From Dechloromonas sp. UBA6271 (lineage in GTDB: Bacteria > Pseudomonadota > Gammaproteobacteria > Burkholderiales > Rhodocyclaceae), in contig DJUX01000002.1 of assembly GCA_002440665.1 (NCBI GenBank), positions 1 through 37,918 of the forward strand: a stretch of DNA of 37,918 nucleotides, given 5' to 3'. A program made the position numbers and the translations under genes. The notes under the pieces were generated by a model. It ran no database searches. It saw only the letters and a list, made by a program, of their open reading frames with translations, and was not told the DNA's origin. Shown piece after piece: positions 17,016-25,096 of the stretch (the first letter of the stretch is position 1; every line of letters starts with the position of its first letter).

Positions 17016-18627
17016 CCGCCGCGAGTTTCTCTGCACGGTGGGGGCAGCAGCCCTTGCCGGTTGTGCTCCTGCCGGCAAACCGCCGTTGCCCCCCGGCGAA
17101 CTGCTCGGCATGAACCATACGCTCGGTCACCGGCTGCGCGACGGTGGTTTTCCGGCGCCCTCCGAAATCCGCAAGGCCGGGGTGCTGATCGTCGGCGGCG
17201 GCATCTCAGGCCTGTCGGCAGCGTGGTGGCTGGCGCATGCCGCGGTCGACGACTTCCTGGTGCTCGAAATGGAAAACGAACCCGGCGGCAATTCGCGCGC
17301 CGGGCAAAGCCCGCTCGTCGCCTACCCGTGGGGCGCCCACTACCTGCCGCTGCCGTCACTCGAAGCGGTGCATGTGCGCGAACTGCTCGCCGAACTGGGG
17401 GTGCTGCAAGGCGGTCCGGCTGCCCAAAAGCCGCTTTACGATGAACGCTTCCTGTGTGCGACGCCGCAGGAGCGCGTCTATCGCAACGGCCTGTGGGAGG
17501 AGGGCTTGCTGCCCCATCGCGGACTCGACGCCGGCGAGCGCGAGCAGCAGCGGCGCTTCCACGAGCGCATGGAAGAACTCAAGCAGGCGCGCGGCAGCGA
17601 TGGCCGGCGTGCCTTTGCCATTCCGATGGAACTCTCCAGCCGCGATCCCGAATGGCTTGAACTCGACCGCATTTCCTTCAGCCAGTGGCTGACCGACAAC
17701 GGCTTCACCGCGCCCAGCCTGCACTGGCTCGCCAACTACGCTACCCGCGACGACTACGGCACGGCGCACACGCAAACTTCGGCCTGGGCCGGCCTGCATT
17801 ACTTTGCCTGCCGCAACGGTGAGGCCGGCAATGCGGCCAGCGATGCGGTGCTGACGGCGCCGGATGGCAATGCCTGGCTGATGCGCGGTCTGGCGGCCAA
17901 GGCCGCCGGGCGTATCGTCACCGGGGCAATGGTCTGGCGGATCGATGAAGGAAAGTCGTCGGTTGCGGTCGACGTGCTTTTAGGGGCAAAAACCGTGCGT
18001 TTCGAGGCGCGGCAACTGGTCTGGGCGGCCCCGGCTTTTGTCCTGCCGCGCGTCTGGGGCGCCATGCCGGGCGAACTGAAAGCCGCGGCACTGGCCGGCG
18101 ACTACGCGCCGTGGTTGACCGCCAACCTGCATCTCTCCGACCTCCCCGAAGAGCGGCATGGCGCGCCGTCTTCCTGGGACAACGTCTTCTATGACAGCCC
18201 CGGCCTCGGCTACGTGGTGGCCACCCACCAGCTGATCCGTCGTCGCCTGAGCGGCACCGTGTTCACCTACTACCGCGCCCTGCATGATCTTGCCCCTGCC
18301 GAAGGGCGCCGCCTGCTGCTCGAAACGCCGCGCGAAGCCTGGGCCGAAGGAATCCTCGCCGAACTCGAACGTGTCCATCCCGACATCCGCCGCCTGACCA
18401 TCCGCCTCGATATCTTCCGCAACGGCCACGCCATGCGGCGCCCGGTACCGGGCAGCCTGTGGTCCGGTCAACGCGAGAAACTGGCCGATTTCCGCAGCCC
18501 GCGCATCACGCTGGCGCATGCCGACCTTTCCGGTTTCTCGCTGTTCGAGGAGGCGCAGTATCGCGGGGTGCTGGCGGCGGAGCGGGTTCTTGCCCGGCGC
18601 TCCGGTGCCGGTTCCACACCGGCCTGA
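17008..18627 (+). CDS. Tat-exported FAD-dependent oxidoreductase lipoprotein
   Basis: A 539-residue protein of the amine-oxidase/FAD-NAD(P) oxidoreductase fold with unknown substrate. With a TTG start at 17008 it begins MTSRREFLCTVGAAALAGC. This combines a twin-arginine motif (SRREFL, 3-8) and a lipobox (LAGC, 16-19), so it is probably exported folded with FAD and tethered. The Rossmann motif GGGISG is at 63-68, after VLIV. A second FAD-binding segment, LEMENEPGGNSRAG, follows at about 84-97. No ATG lies in a suitable place, and GCGGAAG precedes the TTG. The start overlaps the ftsX stop, so it may be co-transcribed with ftsYEX. The reaction cannot be read from the sequence. Confidence 0.85.
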   Translation: MTSRREFLCTVGAAALAGCAPAGKPPLPPGELLGMNHTLGHRLRDGGFPAPSEIRKAGVLIVGGGISGLSAAWWLAHAAVDDFLVLEMENEPGGNSRAGQSPLVAYPWGAHYLPLPSLEAVHVRELLAELGVLQGGPAAQKPLYDERFLCATPQERVYRNGLWEEGLLPHRGLDAGEREQQRRFHERMEELKQARGSDGRRAFAIPMELSSRDPEWLELDRISFSQWLTDNGFTAPSLHWLANYATRDDYGTAHTQTSAWAGLHYFACRNGEAGNAASDAVLTAPDGNAWLMRGLAAKAAGRIVTGAMVWRIDEGKSSVAVDVLLGAKTVRFEARQLVWAAPAFVLPRVWGAMPGELKAAALAGDYAPWLTANLHLSDLPEERHGAPSSWDNVFYDSPGLGYVVATHQLIRRRLSGTVFTYYRALHDLAPAEGRRLLLETPREAWAEGILAELERVHPDIRRLTIRLDIFRNGHAMRRPVPGSLWSGQREKLADFRSPRITLAHADLSGFSLFEEAQYRGVLAAERVLARRSGAGSTPA

Positions 18628-18696
18628 ATCCGCATCCGGAACCCCGGCCGCCGATTCGGGCCTAAAATGATTTGAATGGCGACGAGGTCCTGCCAG

Positions 18697-18718
18697 GCTT
18701 GCCGGTCGACCGGCAAGC
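18697..18718. repeat. Perfect 22-bp palindrome
   Basis: The half-site GCTTGCCGGTC is followed directly by its exact reverse complement, with no spacer (centre GTCGAC). It lies in the 125-bp gap between the FAD oxidoreductase gene and the small secreted-protein gene, 35 bp before the latter ATG. There is no T-tract, so a simple intrinsic terminator is unlikely. A regulator site, or an mRNA hairpin near the start, is possible. Confidence 0.6.
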
Positions 18719-18752
18719 GAAACGGCCCTGCCTGATATGAAGGGGGTGGATC

Positions 18753-19148
18753 ATGCTTGCGAAGTTGATTGTGGGAGTAGCGGTCGTCGCGTCGTTCCAG
18801 GCCGGCGCCGACGAGGCGGCGACGAAGGTGACCGGGGACGAGTTGCGCACGCTGGTGACGGGGGCGAAGGTCCATCATGTTAACAGTTTCGGCAGCGAAC
18901 GGCGCTGGACCGACGAGCCGGACGGTACTCTCGTCGCGTCGACGAGCAACAAGAAATACGGCAGCGCCATGTCGGCGTCGGCGTCGTCGCCCGGTAAATG
19001 GTCCATCAACGATGCCGACAAATACTGCATCGAAATCGACTGGAAGCGTGAACTCGAAAAATGGTGTGCCACCATCGTCAAGGGCGAGGACGGCACCTAT
19101 TACCTTGGCAAGGTGGATCCGGCGCGCAAGATCGAGTTCACCAAATGA
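18753..19148 (+). CDS. Small secreted protein (DUF995-like)
   Basis: A 131-residue protein with a short signal peptide (MLAKLIVGVAVVASFQAGA). The mature part has a compact pattern: GDELRTLVTGAKVHHVNS, then RRWTDEPDGTLVAST, then KYCIEIDWKRELEKWCATIV. The two cysteines (in KYC and KWC) could form a disulfide. This resembles the DUF995 group of exported proteins, whose function I do not know. GGGGGTGG precedes the ATG. It stands between a perfect palindrome and a convergent glutathione transferase gene. Confidence 0.75.
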   Translation: MLAKLIVGVAVVASFQAGADEAATKVTGDELRTLVTGAKVHHVNSFGSERRWTDEPDGTLVASTSNKKYGSAMSASASSPGKWSINDADKYCIEIDWKRELEKWCATIVKGEDGTYYLGKVDPARKIEFTK

Positions 19149-19178
19149 CGAACGGCTGATCGGCGGCGGGCTGAACGC

Positions 19179-19787
19179 CTACTTCAGCAGTCCCTCCGAC
19201 TGCATTGCCGTCTGCACCGCCGGACGCGCCGCCACCCGTGCCTGGAAGGCGGCCAGCGCCGGCCAGGGGGCGAGGTCGATCTGCACGTAGCGGGCCCAGC
19301 CGGCGACGGTGAACAGGTAGGCGTCGGCCACGCTGAAGCGGTCGCCGACCAAGTAGTCGCGGCCGGCGAGCGCCTGGTCGACGAAAGCGAGACGACGGTC
19401 GAGACTGGCGCGGGACGCAGCCTTCCAGTCATCGGACGTGCCGGGGCGATAAAGCGGGCTGAAATTCTTGTGGATTTCGGTGCCGATGAAGGTCAGCCAT
19501 TCCTGAACGCGCGCCCGTTCCAGCGTGCCGGCGGGTGGCAGCAGCCCGGCTTCCGGCTGGAGGTCGGCGAGATACTGGACGATGGCCGGCCCCTCGGTCA
19601 GCAACTGGTCGTCGTCGAGCCGCAGGGCTGGCACGTAACCCTTGGGGTTGATCGCGTAATAGTCGCCGCCGTCGGCCGTGGTGTGGCTGCGCAGGTCGAC
19701 TTTCTCGAGTTCGTGCGGCAGGCCGAGTTCGCAGAGGACGATGTGCGGAAACAGGGAGCTGGCGCCGGGGGTGTAGAAAAGTTTCAT
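19179..19787 (-). CDS. Glutathione S-transferase (GstA/beta-like)
   Basis: A 202-residue cytosolic glutathione transferase. The thioredoxin-like N-domain starts MKLFYTPGASSLFPHIVL, with S10/S11 in the position used by beta- and related classes, followed by NPKGYVPAL and the glutathione-binding TEGPAIVQYLAD (about 61-72). The helical C-domain includes LVGDRFSVADAYLFTV (about 148-163), the N-capping box. The start at 19787 has AGGAGAAG before it, stronger than the start seven codons upstream. It is the last gene of the DOMON-NamZ-DUF1415-GST run on this strand. Confidence 0.93.
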   Translation of the reverse strand: MKLFYTPGASSLFPHIVLCELGLPHELEKVDLRSHTTADGGDYYAINPKGYVPALRLDDDQLLTEGPAIVQYLADLQPEAGLLPPAGTLERARVQEWLTFIGTEIHKNFSPLYRPGTSDDWKAASRASLDRRLAFVDQALAGRDYLVGDRFSVADAYLFTVAGWARYVQIDLAPWPALAAFQARVAARPAVQTAMQSEGLLK

Positions 19788-19847
19788 CTGCTTCTCCTTT
19801 TCGGGCAACTGTCCGTTAGGTGCGGCCGGCGGCGAAGGTTCCGCGCC

Positions 19848-20420
19848 TCATACCAGCCAGAGCTTGCGCCAGCCCTCGTGCCCGAGCCGTTCCATGGTCT
19901 CGATGTTGCGCTCGAAAATATCCGCCGCATCGGGAAAGGCGGCGACGGCGCGGTCGATGCTGCTTTCGCGTAGCAGGTGCAGGGTCGGGTAGGGCGAGCG
20001 GTTGGTGAAATTGGCGATGTCGTCGGGGTCGCTGCCGGCGAATTCGTACTGCGGATGCAGGCTGGCGATCTGGAAGACGCCTTGGTAGCCGAGGTTTTTC
20101 AGCAGCGCGTCGGCTTCGGCGAGAAAGAAGTGATAGTCGAGAAAATCGGTCATCGCCTGCGGGTGGATGAGCAGCGTGGTGTCGAGTTCGGCCGGGTCGC
20201 TGGCCGTCAATAAATTCAGTTCGTGTTCCAGTTCGGCCAGCAGTTCGTCGGCGCTGCCTGCTGCGGTCAACGCGTAGCGGACCTGCTTTTTGACGAAGAC
20301 GCTCTTGGCGAAAGGGCACAGGTTGAGGCCGATGACGGCGCGCTCCAGCCAACGCTCGGTGGCGGTCAGGATCTGGTCGGCGCCGGCGGGGTCGGGGTAG
20401 GGCTTCAGCACTTCGGTCAT
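19848..20420 (-). CDS. DUF1415 family protein
   Basis: A 190-residue cytosolic protein of the DUF1415 family, whose biochemical role is not known to me. The family core is visible as WLERAVIGLNLCPFAKSVF (about 24-42), FLDYHFFLAEADALL (about 93-107), LHPQYEFAG (about 122-130) and NFTNRSPYPTLHLLRE (about 137-152). The conserved cysteine in LNLCPFA is typical. It starts 11 bp after the NamZ-like gene stop, so it is co-transcribed, and precedes the GST gene by 60 bp. Confidence 0.9.
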   Translation of the reverse strand: MTEVLKPYPDPAGADQILTATERWLERAVIGLNLCPFAKSVFVKKQVRYALTAAGSADELLAELEHELNLLTASDPAELDTTLLIHPQAMTDFLDYHFFLAEADALLKNLGYQGVFQIASLHPQYEFAGSDPDDIANFTNRSPYPTLHLLRESSIDRAVAAFPDAADIFERNIETMERLGHEGWRKLWLV

Positions 20421-20431
20421 GGCGGGCGGCC

Positions 20432-21649
20432 TCAGCGGTAGAGGAAAAACTCTGCGGTGGCCGCCTGCCAGGCGGCTTCATCGCCGGCGCTCGGGGCGTC
20501 CAGCTCGTCCGGTGTTGCTGACGGATCATCCACCCACTTGCGCAGCAGCGGCGAGCCGTTGATCAGGTCGATGGCCAGCCGGTCGTGTTCGTATTCGTAG
20601 GCGAAGTCGCGCCATAGCGGGTAATCGGGCCAGAGGCGGCGGATGGCTTTGAAGGCGAGCGCCTGCAGGCGCCACGGCTGGAAGGCGGCGTGATCGTAAT
20701 ACGGTCCTTCGACGTGGATCTGGATGCCGTTGCACAGCTGGCCGGCGTGCTTGTGGAAGGTCGGTTCGAACCAGATTTCGCGCAGCTGGCAGCCGGTCAG
20801 CCAGTGCGGGGCGCAGGCGCGCATTTCGCCGAGGACGGCGCGGGCATCGATATCCGGCGCGCCGAAAATTTCCAGCGGCCGTGTCGTGCCGCGTCCCTCG
20901 CTCAGGGTCGTGCCTTCGAGCATGACGGTGCCGGCGTAGGCGCGGGCCATCCACAGGTTGGGGGCGTTCGGGCTGGGGTTGATCCAGGTCCGTTCGCCGA
21001 GCGGCCAGCCATAGCCGGGGGCGGCCTCGGGCTGCCAGCCCGACATTTCGATCACGCGGTAATCGACGTCGAGTTGCAGCGTGGCGATGAACCAGTGGCC
21101 GAGTTCGCCCATGGTCAGGCCGTGACGCATCGGCATCGCGCCGGCGCCGACGAAGCTTTCCCAGCCAGCGCGCAGCGTCAGGCCTTCGACCGGGCGGCCG
21201 GCCGGATTGGGGCGGTCGAGTACCCAGACCGATTTGCCATGCTGCGCGGCGGCTTCCAGCACGTAGCGCAACGTGGTGATGAAGGTGTAGATGCGGCAGC
21301 CGAGATCCTGCAAGTCGACGAGCAGGACATCGAAGCTATCCATCATCGCGGCGGTCGGCCGGCGCACTTCGCCGTAGAGGCTGAAGACGGGAATGCCGAG
21401 TTGCGGGTCGCGGAAATCCGGCGATTCGACCATGTTGTCCTGCTTGTCGCCGCGCAGTCCGTGCTGCGGGCCGAAGGCGGCGCTCAGTTCGATTTCGGGC
21501 AGGGAGGCGAGGGCGTCGAGTGAATGGGTGAGGTCGGCGGTGACCGAGGCGGGGTGGGCGAGCAGCGCGACGCGGCGGCCGGCCAGCGGGCGGCGCAGGG
21601 CGGGGTGGGCGAACAGGCGGTCGATGCCGAACTGGATGGGGGAGGTCAT
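20432..21649 (-). CDS. DUF1343 / NamZ-like exo-beta-N-acetylmuramidase family protein
   Basis: A 405-residue protein of the DUF1343 family, which includes NamZ, the exo-lytic N-acetylmuramidase of Bacillus. Recognisable stretches are FGIDRLFAHP, VALLAHPASVTADLTHSLDAL, AAFGPQHGLRGDKQDNM (about 58-74) and SLYGEVRRPTAAMMDSFDVLLVDLQDLG (about 88-115, given here as SLYGEVRRPT and LLVDLQDLG). No signal peptide is seen, so it may act on imported muropeptides in the cytoplasm, a recycling role that is inferred. The start at 21649 overlaps the DOMON gene stop (ATGA) and has GGGAGGT-like context; a very long open frame continues upstream but has no similarity. Confidence 0.88.
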   Translation of the reverse strand: MTSPIQFGIDRLFAHPALRRPLAGRRVALLAHPASVTADLTHSLDALASLPEIELSAAFGPQHGLRGDKQDNMVESPDFRDPQLGIPVFSLYGEVRRPTAAMMDSFDVLLVDLQDLGCRIYTFITTLRYVLEAAAQHGKSVWVLDRPNPAGRPVEGLTLRAGWESFVGAGAMPMRHGLTMGELGHWFIATLQLDVDYRVIEMSGWQPEAAPGYGWPLGERTWINPSPNAPNLWMARAYAGTVMLEGTTLSEGRGTTRPLEIFGAPDIDARAVLGEMRACAPHWLTGCQLREIWFEPTFHKHAGQLCNGIQIHVEGPYYDHAAFQPWRLQALAFKAIRRLWPDYPLWRDFAYEYEHDRLAIDLINGSPLLRKWVDDPSATPDELDAPSAGDEAAWQAATAEFFLYR

Positions 21650-22194
21650 GGGCGGGCTAGGGTCAGCGTGAAGCTCTGACCGAGATGAAAATCGGGCTGG
21701 ACGGCGGCGTGGGCGAGCGCCCAGTAGCTCTTGCCGCCGTCGGCGGCTTCGATGACGGCGCTCAGGCCGATGTGGAGAAAGCGGGCCGGCGGCAGTAACT
21801 CGGATGGAATCAGCGCGGTGAGCCGAAAGCCCTCGGCATGGCGCTGAAAGCTCAATTGCGGGACGGCGGGCGGGACGAAACCGGCGTCGCGTTCCCGGTA
21901 GGCGAGGAAGCGATAGGTTGTCCACTGGCCGGAAGGCGAGAAGTTGAATTCGCGGTATTCGGAGCTGTCGACCGCAGCGACGAAGGCCTCGCAGCAGGTG
22001 TGCTGCCACAGGCCGTCGGCGACGCCGGAAGGCTGTAGGGCAGGAATGCGGATACCGTCCGGTTCGCCCTGCACTTTGAAGTGTAGGGCCAGGGCGCCGC
22101 TGGCCGTCAGGCTTGCGCTGGCGGTTATGGCGCGTACCGCAACGCAAGGAGTGGCGGGATGGCAGAGCAGAGAGTGTTCGATGGCGGTGGGCAC
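21646..22194 (-). CDS. DOMON-like domain protein
   Basis: A 182-residue beta-rich protein without signal peptide. It resembles DOMON-like/CBM9-like proteins found next to DUF1343 genes: TASGALALHFKVQG, LWQHTCCEAFVAA, YREFNFSPSGQWTTYRF (about 79-95) and LHIGLSAVIEAADGGKSYWAL. A ligand-binding (sugar or haem) fold is suggested by the family, but the ligand is not known. It leads the four-gene minus-strand operon and is divergent from trpB2 with 169 bp between. Confidence 0.82.
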   Translation of the reverse strand: MPTAIEHSLLCHPATPCVAVRAITASASLTASGALALHFKVQGEPDGIRIPALQPSGVADGLWQHTCCEAFVAAVDSSEYREFNFSPSGQWTTYRFLAYRERDAGFVPPAVPQLSFQRHAEGFRLTALIPSELLPPARFLHIGLSAVIEAADGGKSYWALAHAAVQPDFHLGQSFTLTLARP

Positions 22195-22363
22195 GGCGTC
22201 GGTTCGGGGCGGTCAGGAAGTGTAGGCCGTACTTTACCCGCTCGGACGGCGGATTGTTGCGGTCAACCCGGCAAAAGCGGCCAAAACCGCGCTCCGCCCT
22301 TGGTCGGCAGGCCCTTTTGGGGTAATTTACCGCCTTTGCGGAACAGCTTTCAGGGAGAGAAAA

Positions 22364-23728
22364 ATGACACCGCTGCGCATCAATCTCGAACAAGAAGAAA
22401 TCCCCACCCACTGGTACAACGTCGTCGCCGACATGGTCAATCCGCCGGCGCCGCCGCTCGGGCCCGACGGCAATCCGGTCCCGCCGGAAGCGATGGGCGC
22501 CATCTTTCCGGGGCCGATCCTCGAACAGGAAATGTCGGCCGAGCGCTGGATCGCCATCCCCGAGGAAGTCCGCCAGATTTATGCGCTGTGGCGCCCGGCG
22601 CCGCTGTGTCGCGCGCTGCGCCTGGAGCAGGCGCTCGGTACGCCGGCCAAGATTTTCTACAAGTACGAAGGCGTTTCGCCGGCCGGTTCGCACAAGCCAA
22701 ACTCCGCCGTGCCGCAGGCCTTCTACAACAAGCTGGCCGGCACCAAGCGGCTGACGACCGAAACCGGCGCCGGCCAGTGGGGCTCGTCGATCGCCTTCGC
22801 CGGCCAGATGTTCGGCCTGCCGGTCCGCGTTTTCATGGTCAACGTCAGCTACCAGCAGAAGCCGTTCCGCCGCTCGATGATGCAGACCTGGGGCGCCGAA
22901 GTCTTCGCCAGCCCGACCAATCTGACCAACGCCGGCCGCGCTGCACTGGCTGCCGATCCGGACAACCAGGGCTCGCTCGGCTTGGCGATTTCCGAAGCCG
23001 TTGAGGAAGCGGCTGGCGATCCCGGCACCTGCTACACGCTGGGTTCGGTACTCAATCACGTGCTGCTGCACCAGACGGTGATCGGCCTCGAGGCCAAAAA
23101 GCAGTTCGACAAGATCGGCCTCTACCCGGATGTGATCTTCGGCCCCTGCGGCGGCGGCTCCAGCTTCGGCGGCATCGCCTTCCCCTTCCTGGCCGACAAG
23201 GCGGCCGGCGAAAAGCGCGCCGCCAACCTGCGCTGCGTGGCAGTCGAACCGACCTCCTGCCCGACGCTGACCAAGGGGCACTACGCCTACGATTACGGCG
23301 ACGTTTCCGGCTACACGCCGATTATGAAAATGTACACCCTCGGCCATGATTTCATGCCGCCCGGCATCCACGCCGGCGGCTTGCGCTACCACGGCGATTC
23401 GCCGCTCGTTTCGCAGCTGCTGCATGAGGGCCGGATCGAGGCGCTGGCCGTGCCGCAGGTGGCGACCTTCGAGGCCGGCGTACAGTTTGCCCGCGCCGAA
23501 GGCATCATCCCGGCGCCCGAATCCTGCCACGCCATCCGCGCCGCCATCGACGAGGCGCTCAAATGCAAGGTGACCGGCGAGGCAAAAACCATCCTTTTCA
23601 GTCTGACCGGACACGGTCACTTCGACATGGCCTCCTACGACAAGTATTTCTCCGGCCAACTGGAGGATTTCGATTACCCGGCCGAGGCGATTGCCGAATC
23701 GCTGAAGCATCTGCCGAAGGTGGGCTGA
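22364..23728 (+). CDS. Tryptophan synthase beta-like protein, TrpB2 type
   Basis: A PLP enzyme of 454 residues in the TrpB2 subfamily, which condenses indole with serine (or acts in serine deamination) without a TrpA partner. The PLP lysine is K111 in GSHKPNSA (109-116). The phosphate-binding loop GPCGGGSSFGG occurs at about 262-272. The long N-terminus (MTPLRINLEQEEIPTHWYNV) and overall length mark TrpB2 rather than classic TrpB of about 400 residues. GGGAGAG precedes the ATG. The gene is alone with its own leader; a canonical trpBA is presumably elsewhere. TTGGTC-N17-TAATTT at about 22300-22328 is a weak promoter candidate. Confidence 0.93.
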   Translation: MTPLRINLEQEEIPTHWYNVVADMVNPPAPPLGPDGNPVPPEAMGAIFPGPILEQEMSAERWIAIPEEVRQIYALWRPAPLCRALRLEQALGTPAKIFYKYEGVSPAGSHKPNSAVPQAFYNKLAGTKRLTTETGAGQWGSSIAFAGQMFGLPVRVFMVNVSYQQKPFRRSMMQTWGAEVFASPTNLTNAGRAALAADPDNQGSLGLAISEAVEEAAGDPGTCYTLGSVLNHVLLHQTVIGLEAKKQFDKIGLYPDVIFGPCGGGSSFGGIAFPFLADKAAGEKRAANLRCVAVEPTSCPTLTKGHYAYDYGDVSGYTPIMKMYTLGHDFMPPGIHAGGLRYHGDSPLVSQLLHEGRIEALAVPQVATFEAGVQFARAEGIIPAPESCHAIRAAIDEALKCKVTGEAKTILFSLTGHGHFDMASYDKYFSGQLEDFDYPAEAIAESLKHLPKVG

Positions 23729-23732
23729 GCGC

Positions 23733-24416
23733 TTGAAAGCCCTGGTTTTCCTCCTCGTTTTCGTCAATCTGCTGTTCTACGCGTTCACGGCTGGCTATTT
23801 CGGCCGCCCCGGCAATCCGGATGCCGGACGGGTCGAGCAGCAGCTGGCGGCGGAGCGGGTGCGCATCGTGGCGCGTGGCGATCAGCCGCCGCCCAAAGGG
23901 CGCAATGGCAGCGCCGACAAGCAGCCAGGGGAGACGGCGCCCGCGCGCAGCGAACCCGAGGAAATGTGCTTGTCGTGGGAGCGCCTGCCGGCAGCCGAGG
24001 CCGACCAACTGGCGTCGACGCTGGCGGAAAAGCTCGTCGGCGTGCGCGTCGAACGCCGGGCGGTGGCCTCGGAAGGTTCCGGCTGGTGGGTCTTCGTGCC
24101 GCCGCAGGCGAGCAAGGCCGAGGCCGACAAAAAAGCTGGCGAATTGAAGGAGCTGGGCATCAAGGATTACTTCGTCATCCAGGAAGGCCCAAACCGCTTC
24201 GCCATTTCGCTCGGTGTTCTCTCGACTGAAAAAGGCGGGCTGGACCTCCTGGCCGAACTGAAGGCCAAGGGCGTCAAATCGGCAAAGGCCGGGCCGCGCC
24301 CGGGCAAGGATAGCCATTTTACGGTCCAGGCACGCGGGCCATTGGCACGCCAGGCGGATGTCCAGGATCTTGCCGCCGGCATCGTGCCGAAGGTGCCGGT
24401 CCAGGCCTGTAAGTGA
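23733..24416 (+). CDS. SPOR-domain-like membrane protein
   Basis: A 227-residue protein with an N-terminal membrane anchor (ALVFLLVFVNLLFYAFTAG, about 3-21), a proline/charged linker and a SPOR-like domain (about 110-170: GWWVFVPPQASKAEADKKA, then LGIKDYFVIQEGPNRFAISLGVL). SPOR domains bind denuded septal glycan, so a division-site location is likely. The start is TTG at 23733, 4 bp after the trpB2 stop; no ATG fits the membrane anchor. Its TGA overlaps the coaE GTG. Confidence 0.82.
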   Translation: MKALVFLLVFVNLLFYAFTAGYFGRPGNPDAGRVEQQLAAERVRIVARGDQPPPKGRNGSADKQPGETAPARSEPEEMCLSWERLPAAEADQLASTLAEKLVGVRVERRAVASEGSGWWVFVPPQASKAEADKKAGELKELGIKDYFVIQEGPNRFAISLGVLSTEKGGLDLLAELKAKGVKSAKAGPRPGKDSHFTVQARGPLARQADVQDLAAGIVPKVPVQACK

Positions 24417-25036
24417 GCGACTTCGTCGTCGGACTGACCGGGGGTATCGGCAGCGGCAAGAGCGCCGCAGCCGACGCCTTTGCCGCGCAGGGGGCCAACG
24501 TGGTCGATACCGACGCCATCGCCCATGAGCTGACGGCTGCCGGCGGGGCGGCCATGCCGGCGCTGGTCGCCGCCTTCGGTGCCGAAGTGGCGGCAGCGGA
24601 CGGCGCCCTTGATCGCGGCCGCATGCGCCGGCTGGTCTTTGCCGACCCGGCCGCCCGCGGCCGCCTGGAAGCCATCCTGCACCCGCTGATTCGCGCGCTG
24701 TCGGCCGAGCGTTGTCGGCTCGCCGGGTCGCCCTATGTGATCCTCGCCGTGCCCTTGCTGGTCGAATCGGGAACCTATCGCGAACGCTGCAGCCGGATTG
24801 TTGCGGTCGACTGTCCGGAAAGCCTCCAAATCAGTCGCGTCATGGCGCGCAACGGGCTGGGCGAGGCCGAGGTGCGTGCCATAATGGCCACCCAGGCATC
24901 GCGCGCCGAACGTCTGTCGGTTGCCGACGACGTGATTGCCAATGATGGCGATCTAGCGAATCTCGAAAAGCAGGTTGGCGAACTGCACCGGAAGTATCTG
25001 CGGCTATCGTCGCAAATACCTAAAGCAAACTGTTGA
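24413..25036 (+). CDS. coaE: Dephospho-CoA kinase
   Basis: Catalyses the last step of coenzyme A synthesis. The 207-residue protein has the P-loop GLTGGIGSGKS (7-17), VVDTDAIAHEL (about 29-39, CoA domain) and the lid region LQISRVMARNGLGEAEVRAIM. The start is GTG, overlapping the SPOR-gene stop as GTGA. It is followed after 60 bp by zapD and yacG, the conserved coaE-zapD-yacG cluster. Confidence 0.97.
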   Translation: MSDFVVGLTGGIGSGKSAAADAFAAQGANVVDTDAIAHELTAAGGAAMPALVAAFGAEVAAADGALDRGRMRRLVFADPAARGRLEAILHPLIRALSAERCRLAGSPYVILAVPLLVESGTYRERCSRIVAVDCPESLQISRVMARNGLGEAEVRAIMATQASRAERLSVADDVIANDGDLANLEKQVGELHRKYLRLSSQIPKANC

Positions 25037-25096
25037 GATTTGCCTCCAAATGGCTCAGAATTAGCGAAATTTTCCGTTCTTAAAAGCCAAAAACGC

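Noticed and set aside
21650..23767. Very long upstream extension of the NamZ-like frame (to a total of 1111 codons)
   Set aside because: It runs antisense through the DOMON and trpB2 regions; the real family N-terminus MTSPIQFGIDRL starts at 21649 with a coupled ATGA.
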